A stretch of 36,202 nt of DNA from Neelides folsomi. Taxonomy: Eukaryota; Arthropoda; Collembola; Neelipleona; Neelidae. The first letter of the stretch is position 1. Every line of letters starts with the position of its first letter. Under the pieces are notes generated by a model, which ran no database searches, was not told the origin of the DNA, and saw only the letters and a program-made list of their open reading frames with translations. Where the stretch lies: NCBI GenBank assembly GCA_034687125.1, contig JAQGBZ010000519.1:1-36202 (forward strand), written 5' to 3'. Positions 1-9,628 of this stretch are shown in pieces. The translations under genes and the position numbers were made by a program.

Positions 1-141
1 CTAATAATATATCACAAGAATATATGTGTAACATATAGAATAAAACAAAAGAATACTCATTTTCCAAACTTGCCAATTCATTCTACTCACCTGTTATATT
101 CATTTTTGATTGAGATTTTTATTTATTTGATTTAAAATTAG

Positions 142-2844
142 GACTTGACCCTGCTGGCCCACTGTTTGAATCATACGATCCAAAAGCTCGGTTAGATTCT
201 GACGATGCTTTATTTGTGGATGTAATCCACAGCAATGGGGATTCGCTTCTTATGGGTGGACTTGGGTCTTGGGAACCGATGGGACACGTTGACTTTTACC
301 CGAATGGAGGAAGAGTTCAGAAAGGATGTTCAAATCTCTTCCTTGGAGCTGTCAGAGATTTAATTTGGTGTAAGAATTTATATTTAAAAATTATCATCTT
401 GACCTTAATATATTTAAGAAAATGATTCTTGGAATTTATTGGGCCAATGAAATCTTCAAATTATAAAATTGTTAAATAAAATCTTTAAATTATAAAATTG
501 TATAAAAGGTTAATTAAAATTAAAAATTAATAATTCCAGCGGCTTCGGATGGGGATGGACGAAGTTTGTGTAACCATCGGAGAGCATACAAATTCTTCAC
601 TGAAAGCGTCTCCCGCCGTTGTCCCTTCCCTGCCTTTGCTTGTGAGAGCTACGACAAATTCCTCACCGGTTCTTGTTTCACATGGGACGCCAAGAGCTCT
701 GGGAACATGGGCTACTACGCTGACCGACTTCCAAATCCCAAAAAAGGACTTTTGTATCTTATTACAAGGGAGGATGAACCTTTCTGTGGTAATTATTTAA
801 ATTAATTTTTAACTACCTATACAGGATGGGCGATAAGTATCTTTATTTTTTACAATTGTTTATTTAAAAAGAAAGATACTTTTGGCCCACCCTGCATTTC
901 TAATATTCAATATATATATAATATTTTGCTAATTAAAATGTCTAAAATATTATTTTATTTAATTTCTAGCCAATCAGTTCCGAATCTCAATAGAAAGCAG
1001 TCCGAGTCCCGCTCCGATCACTACATACGGAGGCCTCGAAGCTATTCTCATCGGCCATGATTTTATCAATGAAACTTTCCTCGTTACACAGTGAGTTGGA
1101 CCTAAATAATTAAATTGACACAATTAAATTAATTACAATTAATGAATTAATTAATTCAAACCGGAATACAGAATATTAATATTTGAACGTTATTTGAACA
1201 GGTCAGCTAAAGAGAGCATGGTGGCTGGTTCCGTTCTCCAACGAATGATCGTTGCACATCCTGCAATCACTGAACCTGTTCAAGTGACCCTTAAGTACAC
1301 CGCGTACCAAGGGTGGCTCTATTCCGGAATCTCTCGTTGGTCTTTGGATCGTCTGGTCATCACCAACGCTTATGGGCAATCGCTGAGTTTCTGCGCTCGC
1401 GGTCTTCTCCTCCCTTCCGCCATTCCTGTCACTGTTGGACTCACTCCCGGGATTTGTCAAAATTTCCCAACGCCCTCGCAGGCACCTCGACCTCAACCAC
1501 CACAATTTCCCTATGAGCCTTTCTCACCCGTAAGTTTACAACTTAACAATTAATTAACTAAATACAACTAAAATGTAAATTCTCAATAGACTGAATTTTA
1601 ATTAATTTTATTAATTAATTTATTAATTGTTATTAATTAATTGTCATTAATTAAAATATTATTTTCAGGAGACTTTGGACAACGGAATGGGACCTGAGAA
1701 TTCTACTGTTTCTTTTGAACCTCTCACCAAGAACATTTCCACCGGAATGAAAGAAGACGGAAACGAGATGGGAATGAAACCACCGCCGATGGTCCTCAGC
1801 AGCAACCACCATGAAGAAAGTTTAATTTACCATTCGGGAGATATGGATTGGTCCCAATGGCATCCACTAACTCCAATGGCTCCATTCCAAGGTGGAACTC
1901 CGGTCGAAACTTTCCCTCCGCCGGACGAAGACGATTTAACATTCGAACCGCCTTCTTCCACCGACGATGGGAAAAACGTGTTGGACCAACGGGATGAATA
2001 TGACGAAACAACAACCATGAGCCCTTTCGAGGAAGAAGAAACTTCGGATCCAACCAATTTGCAAAAACTTAATTTGTCCGCATCGAGTCCGATGACTCCT
2101 TTGTATAAAAATATCAATTACTTGATTCATAATAACACGCGGCTGATGGGATCCATTCATTTGAATAATAAAACATTAAAGGGGAAATCCCGACTATGCA
2201 AAATGCTCCTCAATCGGAGACGGGACAACAATGGGACGGCGAGCAAAACCGAGAATTTCGAATGTCTACAGGAAATTGAAGAAAGTGAAATGGCGGGAGA
2301 AAAAAATAGTCAACATGTCCTCTCAAGTAATTCATTAGTGGAAAATCGTGGGCTTTTCACTCCGCTAAATACAGCGATGACGAGGAACGTTGAAGGGAAC
2401 TTTCAAGTTCCTCCACAAAGCTTCTGGACAGCTCTTGAACACGAAAACGAAGAAATCCAACAACATTACATTCCCCAACAAAATGGGAATAATAACAACA
2501 ATGGGAGTAATGCAATTTACGAAGCAGCAGATCCAGACGTCATTTTACCTCCCCATTTATCCTACATTTTACAACAATTGGATAATCAGGGTTTAGGTCC
2601 GAAATCCGGGAATTTAAACGTTCATCATCAAAAACGGTTAATTCCATCTTCAAGAGCGTTGAAACATCGACCGGTTTATATTTCCGGCCGACGGCAATCC
2701 AAAATCCTCGAATTGAATCCAAATCAACTTCATCCGCAACATTTAAATTATATGAATTTGAATCAAGCGCCTTTAGCCCAAAACCATCACATGGTAAATC
2801 CTCATGAATTGTCAGCGATTCAACAACAGCAACAACAACAGCAA

Positions 2845-2882
<38 letters not shown>

Positions 2883-3249
2883 ACAGCAACAGCAACAACA
2901 ATGGAACGGCGGAAATTATGGGAGAATTGGCCGATTTCCATCGCACTTTCTATCAAGAGCTGGAACAGTTCCAAGTCCTGTCCATGGAGGGCAATATATG
3001 AACAATGGTGGGAAAAGTAAAGGGTACTATATCCTGCCTTATTATTCCAACAGCGTTGTGAGTGGCGGGCGGGAAGGACGAAGGATTGTTGGTCGGCTTG
3101 GAAGTCAGCACAACAATGTGAACATCTCGAGTGGGAATAATGGGAAATATTTTGAGGACATTTTAGGTCGACGAAGAATTCCATTGGCACCTTCATTGAA
3201 TCATCATCACCCAACGGGCCCATCGATGAGAACTCCTAACAAGATATAA
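142..3249 (+). CDS. Pancreatic-type (neutral) lipase, 3' part, with long polyQ-containing C-terminal tail
   Basis: Five exons, 142-369, 540-788, 970-1090, 1202-1529 and 1669-3249, join in phase with GT-AG introns. The gene starts upstream of the window. The first exon carries [10 protein letters not shown], the motif around the catalytic Asp of the lipase/vitellogenin family, and the family motif FVDVIH. The second exon carries [10 protein letters not shown], whose His matches the catalytic His. Cysteines about 24 residues apart frame a full-length lid loop. The nucleophile Ser (GxSxG) must lie upstream. Exons three and four encode the C-terminal beta-sandwich (PLAT-like) region. The last exon adds about 526 residues with no recognisable domain, rich in Asn, Gln, Pro and His, including 27 consecutive Gln. 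Such a tail is not part of the usual family architecture. The protein is probably a secreted lipid or phospholipid hydrolase. A candidate poly(A) signal, AATAAA, lies at 3591-3600. The lipase call is firm; the role of the tail is unknown. Confidence 0.9.
822..894. mobile_element. Tiny palindromic MITE, copy 1, in a lipase intron
   Basis: A 73-bp near-perfect inverted repeat beginning CAGGATGGGC and ending GCCCACCCTG, with the arms almost meeting in the middle. A related 62-bp element lies at 12754-12815 and shares the core AAATAAACAATTGTA in opposite orientation. TA precedes the left end, as expected of TA-targeting Tc1/mariner-type elements, but the right flank has lost it. The element sits wholly in the intron between 788 and 970. 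That these are MITE copies is inference from structure and two occurrences. Confidence 0.6.
2821..2901 (+). repeat. CAA/CAG repeat encoding 27 glutamines
   Basis: Eighty-one bases of mixed CAA and CAG codons within the last lipase exon, encoding an unbroken run of 27 Gln. The interruption of CAG by CAA suggests selection or drift toward a stable protein tract rather than a pure microsatellite. Length polymorphism between individuals is likely. Confidence 0.95.
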
Positions 3250-4342
3250 AAAGAAACTACTTAAGAAAGAAATAATGAATTTAAAGTTGCGTGCATTTTA
3301 AATATGATTATTCCTTTTCCTCAACGATACCAAATCTAATAGTCATTTCCATTTGAACTACGCTAAAAATGTATTTTAGGGAAAATGATGGAACTTGACT
3401 TTTTTCTTTGAATGACTGGAAACTTTTATTTATTTTTGTATGTAGTGGAAATATGTTTAGTTAAATATGTTTAGTTAAATATGTAAGAATGTTGAATCAA
3501 ACAATAAGTTTAAATTCAAGTGAAGACGCAAAGGAAAATATTTTTATAAGAAAGCTTTTGTTTTAAATGCAGAAAAATTAGAAAGTTGTGAATAAATAAA
3601 AAATATTACATTTTATATAAAATGAATACAATGAACATAACGTACCTGTATTTAATAATATTAGGTTCTTATATACTCAAAAATTGAGAAAAATTAAAAT
3701 CTTGTGATTCATTTGTATTATAGGTATATCAAATGTGCTTTTACAGATAGCTTTAAAATTTGTAAACTTTATATTATATAGGAAGTTAAGCTAAAAATTA
3801 TATCTTATTTATTTATATAACCTACCCATAAAACTCAATTCCCCCACCTTTACTATTATATAATAATAATAATTGTAATATTGTAAAAAAATTGTAAAAC
3901 TTAAGTGCGGTGAATATCTGATGGTTTCGAGAACATGGTTATACTTAACCGTGATAAATGTAATTAATTAAATTAAATATTAATTTTTATTAGTGCATTT
4001 ACATTTAAAAGAAGGTTTTATTTTGTTGGAACAATGATACAATATATGTACCTAATCTAAATCTAATATATATAATACTACATATATATCGTACCTATAA
4101 AACATTTTTAGAAATAAAATTAACATATTTGAGTTATACAAATAATTAAAAGAATTAATCCATTTTGCAACCATTGCACAAAACTCTCTCTTCTATTATT
4201 CTTGCATATTTAAAAACGACCTTTAATCCATATTTGTCATATAAACATTATTTATGTTTAAAATAGTCTTTCTCATTATGTCTATTGAATGATTTTGTAA
4301 AACGCATGAAAATCAGCAAGTTTGCGTTGCATAAAGTTTGAA
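3250..4342. other. Lipase 3' UTR and intergenic AT-rich DNA
   Basis: No coding exon is recognisable. Near the left end are AATAAA signals (3591-3600) and a short direct repeat of about 15 bp with the core AAATATGTTTAGTT (about 3450-3485). The rest is AT-rich spacer; the promoter of the next gene should lie toward the right end, but no clear TATA box stands out. Confidence 0.5.
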
Positions 4343-5240
4343 ATGAAGATTTACTTGCTTAGTTGTCTTTTCATCCTCTGCATCTTTGGACCTTTGGTTG
4401 AAGCTCAACCAGAGAATGAAGCATGTCCTGAAGGTAAATGCGACGAGGGACTTTATTGTCATTCAAGTCATAAGAAATGTCTCAAGCAAAAAGGGGAGGG
4501 AGTTAACTGTGGATTTCACGAAGAGTGCACAACGGACCACTATTGCAAATTCGAGGATGATCAAAAGCCACCTCAAGGCAAATGTGCGAAGAAGATCGCA
4601 AATGGCTTTCCATGTTCCCAATCCCCAGAATGCATAAATGGATTTTGCGAGGACAGTAATTGCAAATATCCACTTTATGATTGGGCTCAAGCTCCCAAAA
4701 TTCCAATATGCAACAGTTCCGACCAATGTGGAGATGTGAAATATGTAACTTGTGAACTTGCGAATACGCCGAATGCACTGTGCGTTGAAAATAAAAAGCC
4801 TTACAACGTGGCGAGCTTTCCGGGGAAGAAGTGCAAAAATGATAGCGATTGTACTGGCAAAGAAGCCTGCATGCCGGCAAGACTTGTCTGCCAAAATAAG
4901 GAGATAATTAAAAATGTTTCTCTCTCTGACATTTACATCCTTTCGACGAAGAAAACTCTCTCAATTGGTGACAATTGTACTCATGTTGATCAGGTCAAAT
5001 TAACAATATTTATTAATAATTAAATACAATTTTATTTAAAAGTAATGAATTTTAATTTGAGATTAATTTTTGGATTTTTGATTAAAGTGCCGTTATGGAC
5101 TTGATTGCATCAAGAGTAAATGTTCGGGAAGTTTGGAAAATCCGCCTGATGCTGACGTTGGCGACAATAGCGGATGGAAATTGGATGTCAACTTTGCCCT
5201 TTTCTTCGTCGTGACCTTTGTTCTTACTCAAATTAAGTAA
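4343..5240 (+). CDS. Secreted cysteine-rich protein with repeated Cys modules, probably GPI-anchored
   Basis: Two exons, 4343-4993 and 5088-5240, joined at phase 0, encode 267 residues. The ATG at 4343 is chosen because it directly precedes a classic signal peptide (MKIYLLSCLFILCIFGPL); the frame is open upstream of it but without an ATG. The body holds about 20 Cys in repeated modules of the form G-x2-C-x4-(D/E)C-x5-C-x(7-10)-C, like EB or Dickkopf-type cysteine modules. The second exon ends in NSGWKLDVNF followed by a hydrophobic stretch and the stop, the pattern of a GPI-anchor signal. Function is not recognised; an extracellular surface protein is the safest reading. A poly(A) signal lies at 5311-5316. 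The cysteine-rich exons at 12011-12554 have a similar spacing and may be a distant relative. Confidence 0.75.
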
Positions 5241-5599
5241 TGAAAAATCATTGAAAACGACTTTCACTTCCTTCTTGGCCTCCAATTAAATCCTATGTCA
5301 ACTATTAGATAATAAAAGTGTATTCACAATTGCTAAAATTCATCATTTTTATTTTTTTTAATTAATGCTTTTAACACTATTAATTAATTCAGCTTTTGTA
5401 TATTTAAAAGTCATAACTCTCACATGAAAAATTAATCACTCAAAGTTCCTTCTTACTTATTTTGCAATATGTCGAATAAAGAAAGATAAAGATATTTAAA
5501 AGCGAATGTCCAAAAGTTAATGAATGGAATAATTCAATAAATGAATTAATTGGCGAAATGAATTGGAATATGAATTTAACATTGTTGGTCGGGGTGTAC

Positions 5600-5710
5600 G
5601 TTGTGGGCCCTAAAGTGGGCACATGTGCCAAAATTGGGCACATTGGACCCAAATAGAGGCACATTGGACCCTAAAATGGGCACATTAAAGTGGGCACATA
5701 TGCACAAAAT
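5600..5710 (+). repeat. Degenerate tandem repeat with core GGGCACAT
   Basis: The motif (T/G)GGGCACAT(T/G)(T/G)G, often followed by GACCC, recurs about five or six times with a period of roughly 17-30 bases, in a locally GC-richer stretch. It has no coding potential. It could be a minisatellite or a cluster of binding sites. Confidence 0.6.
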
Positions 5711-6199
5711 AAGGTACATGGGCTCTTGGACTCTCTAACTTGTTCTTGTCTGACAACGTTTTTTACATTTAAACTTAACACTCCTGATAAGACGATATTC
5801 TGATACCTTTTATGTATGAAATAGGTAATTTTAACATTGTAAGTATGTATTAATATTACTATCTATGTATTTAACATGTATGAGATGTAAGTATCAGTAC
5901 TTTATGTAGCAGTAGCAGGTAATGCAGGTATTTATGTTAATCCCTCTTTCTTTACCATTTATCATATCTATCCATCACAATAACTTAATTTCCTTTACTT
6001 GTAAAGCTTTATAGATCAACTTCAGTTCTGCTCAAATTTCACTGCTTGTTTTGAAGTTTAATAATTTTTATTTATTTTATCAATTCTTAAGTTCAAGGAT
6101 ATCTTGAGATATCTGTTAATTTCAGAAAGTTCGGACATTGAACTTGGATTGGAAATATTGCGTATTAATATGATTATTATAATAAAATGAGCTATATAA

Positions 6200-6454
6200 T
6201 ATATGGTTCCCAAGTATGTGATGCCGGTATGGCTTTGTTAAAGGAAGGAGATGATTCGTTGCAGTGTGGATGAGGGCGGCGTCATGTGACGTCATAGGTG
6301 AGTATAAGGGATTATTATATAAACAATTGTATGAGTTTTACTCACCCCACTTCCTCTAATCCGTATTCCGAGTTAGTTGTGTTTTGGGTTAATCTATTTT
6401 GAATTAATAAATATATATTGAGTGTTTTTATAAACCAAGACCTTTCATTCAGCA
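6200..6454 (+). mobile_element. LTR-like segment (possible solo LTR), boundaries uncertain
   Basis: A CRE-like TGACGTCA (6287-6294), a TATA box TATATAAA (6316-6323), a likely initiator about 25-30 bases on (near 6350) and an AATAAA poly(A) signal only about 90 bases after the TATA (6406-6411), ending near TTTCATTCAGCA. This U3-R-U5 order in 250 bases is typical of retrotransposon LTRs. No second LTR, primer-binding site or internal genes are present, and no target-site duplication could be fixed, so a free-standing promoter is an alternative. Confidence 0.3.
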
Positions 6455-6988
6455 TACTTAAATAAGGTGTTTAGTCTTCATACTAAACATCTTAGCACTT
6501 TCACCCTAAAGATCAAATCATCTTTAATAATGCGTGATGATCTGATTGGGACTAAATAATCGAAGAGACAAACAGATTACGCATTAGTATTCTTCCGATA
6601 TTGAAATTATAATGACAAGATGAAAAGAAAACAAGATGAGAACAAGTTTTAAGAATTGATTTAATTTAATAAATAGTTTAAAAAAATTGAGATCTTGCAA
6701 AGTTTAGAAAGCTTGTTTTCCTTGTCAAAAGCATATTTCTAAGAAAGAGCCACTAAAAACGAGAAAGACAATAACCAAATTAATGTTAGCAGTTATTTTA
6801 TAAAAATAAATTAGCAATTCATAGTAAATGTTACTATTAATCATCACATTTTTTGAGATCTTAGATAAAGAAATTGTATATAAAGAAACTCACAAACTCC
6901 CATTCCAATCAAATCCACTAAAAGTCCACAACGCTGACAATCCAGAATTTTTTATAAGATTTTGAAACTCCTTCATAATCTCAGCATT

Positions 6989-7697
6989 ATGAAGGTAATT
7001 AATCCATAATACATATATAGAAATTGAACAATGAAAATAATTTTGAATAATGTAATAAAATTAATTATTATTTAATTAAAAATATATATTATTTAATAAT
7101 AATTAATAATTTCTATTTTTTTAGGTTTTTATTCTTTTGGCTGTTGCCATTTCGGCCGTTATTGGACAAAACGTTGATCAAGAAGGCTTCCTTTCAGCCC
7201 AAAATTCAAATTCTGGCGCCTCGGTTTCTGGTCTTCTCAGCCCCCCAATTGGGTCCAATATTTTCAGGCGACATCTTCGCGACCCCCGTCCAATTTTTAC
7301 ACCAAACACCGAAGGAGACCTTTGGTTTCCTCCTGAAGATACCCAAGGACTCATCCCGCCCTTCCAGCCAAAATACGTCGCTCGTTCACATTTCAAGTCA
7401 TCTTCATTTCCATCTGAGAGCAAAACATTTCCACTAATTTTGCCCAACTCAAAGGTCTTTCAAAGGTCGCAGGTCGCAGGTGAACTGTTGCCTAATAAGA
7501 AGCCCTCCCATAAACAAGCGGTCCCCCGTGGCGGATGTTACCGCGAATGTGGCCCCCGGGGATGTTACATTAGATGTTACGGATAATGTGGAATATATTA
7601 TCCTAATTTTCCTAACTACTATCCGAATCCGAATTATTGGACCCTTCTCTACCAAGATCCTTATTATGAGAATTATTATTATTACTATTATTTGTAG
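6989..7697 (+). CDS. Short secreted peptide gene with in-frame TAA (7584-7586) followed by an open 36-codon tail
   Basis: Exon 1 (6989-6994) encodes only Met-Lys. After a GT-AG intron, exon 2 begins at 7125 and completes a textbook signal peptide, MKVFILLAVAISAVIGQ. The mature part ends in a short cysteine- and glycine-rich motif (CYRECGPRGCYIRCYG) at a TAA at 7584-7586, giving 155 residues. In the same frame, directly after this stop, 36 more codons continue to TAG at 7695-7697. This tail is strongly biased (Tyr, Pro, Asn; for example YYPNFPNYYPNPNYW) and resumes with Cys-Gly, so it looks like a continuation of the same protein. Either the TAA is a nonsense allele or sequence error, or it is read through. 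A poly(A) signal AATAAA lies about 20 bases after 7697. The family is not recognised; it could be a cuticular or antimicrobial-like secreted peptide. Confidence 0.65.
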
Positions 7698-9628
7698 GAA
7701 TTGAAGGGATTAAATAAAACATTTAATCTACTTCAAATTGGGATAGCTTTTATTAATTTTTAATTATCTTTAATAGTTCAAAATATAACAATTTAATGAG
7801 TTATTATTTTATTTGTCTATATATAAATATCTACTATATTTCTATTCATATATTAATATATTTGCTATTTGTTTCTACCTATTTATTTTTCTATCCTTGT
7901 TTTGCAAATTTCACAACCCCAAAAATTGTTTTAAAAAATGTGAAAATTCAATCTTGATTAAAAATATAATTAAAAATTCTTAAAAATATTTTTTTTGCAT
8001 TTTGCATTGCATATTTTATAAATAGAAATTATAGGTAATAATTGTATTACTTATTTGGATTATAATTCATTTTATCAATTTCATTTAAGTATTTGGTTTT
8101 TATCCAACTAGATCTTTATATGAAAATGAGCCAATGCTATGAAACTTGAGACCTGAACACCTGAAAAAAAGAGTTTTCTATTCCGAGAATTCTCCTTGGC
8201 GTGTCTCCATTCCTTGGATTCACAAATATTTATTTGATTGTAAATTCTGTAAATATTTTAATAAATATACCAACTTGCAATTAATGTGTTTCTTAGGTGC
8301 TTAATTGGTTTATGCAGTGGTATGGATGTGTAAATGGGTGTTGATTGTGATTGTTGTTGCTGCGCCTCCTTAGGCTGCTGCTGTCACAGAGTCCACATTA
8401 TCAAACTCTGTGTGGAAAAACATTTTCCGCCAAGTGATTAAATTAAATATTAAATCATTTTAACATTATCAAATAGAAATGTATAACTATGCATGTATTA
8501 TGTTAAATATTAAAACTAAATGTAATGCAATGCTTAAACTTACAATTATATAATTTCTTAATCTTATACAGACCCTTTGGTCCTTGATACAGACCTACTA
8601 AAATATGTATGGAATAAATAATTTTAAAGGAAGGATCGGAGTTTGTTAGTTTGAGTGAATTTCTGGAGAGAAGTAAATAAGTGGAAGAAGTGAAGGAAAA
8701 ACTTCATGATGAATGCGTTAAATTCTCAAGGGAATCTTCATTTAAACTCAATTCTTTTTAAAATTTTCAAAATTTATTTGTTTCCCTTTAAATAAAATGT
8801 TGTTTTATAAACTTTTCAGCATTTTTTTTAAAATTTTTAATAGTATATCTAAGTTGTTTAACAAGACAAGACAAGATGAGAAAATGCTTTCATATTAAAA
8901 GTACACATTCATTTTTTCACGTACAAAACTATTCAATTCAATTTATAATTTCTCTTTATATATATTCTAATTAATTTTTAATTAACAGAATTTCATTCAT
9001 AATACATAAATGCATAAAATATTAAAATGCTTCAATATTTAACACAAGTAGTAAATGAAATTGTCAACTTGTGAGTTGACAACAGTGAATGAGTTGATCA
9101 TTTAAATCTCATATAAATAATTAATTCAACAGAAATTCGACGAAATGAGCTAACTCATTAGTATAATTAATAATTATATTTGACAAGTACTTGTTTCGAA
9201 ACGTAAATCAATTTTATAATTGTGTTAATAATGTAACACAATAAATTCATATAATATATTATAATATAATTGTAAATTCATTACAAGTATGAATCAATGA
9301 TGACTTTTATAAATTTATGATTTAAATAATATAACATAGCTTCAAATTCCCATTTTCAAATTAATAATTTAATATTGATAAATAATTGAATTTCAAATTA
9401 TAATGAAGTAATACATGTATGGATATTTTCATATAAAACATTATTTATTGACTACTGTAAATGATATCATTATAATGCATTAATATATTATGATATTTCA
9501 TTTATAATTCTTTTAAATATATGTACATCTTATAAATATAGCCTTGCCCAGAAATTTTATTCAGTAATTGAATTTTAAATAAAACATAATATCTTCAAAA
9601 TATAGCTTTTAAAAGTTCAATTTAAATA
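7698..9628. other. AT-rich intergenic region
   Basis: No convincing gene. Local features: a pair of small hairpins near 8385-8430 (CACAGAGT paired with ACTCTGTG, then GGAAAA paired with TTTTCC) and extended AT-rich sequence before the ionotropic receptor. Confidence 0.5.

Larger units (their letters stand above)
5241..6988. other. Intergenic region with tandem repeat and LTR-like segment
   Basis: No coding exon seen. It contains the 3' end of the cysteine-rich gene, a GGGCACA tandem repeat (about 5600-5710), an LTR-like block (about 6200-6454), and the probable promoter and 5' UTR of the small secreted peptide gene just before 6989. Confidence 0.5.

Noticed and set aside
2540..3223. A 227-codon minus-strand open frame opposite the lipase tail exon.
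   Set aside because: It is the shadow of the Gln-rich repeat exon, with a run of Val/Ala in place of polyQ and no domain, signal or intron support.
4322..4342. An earlier start for the cysteine-rich protein at a TTG codon.
   Set aside because: TTG is not a usual start in animals, and the ATG at 4343 gives a cleaner signal peptide.
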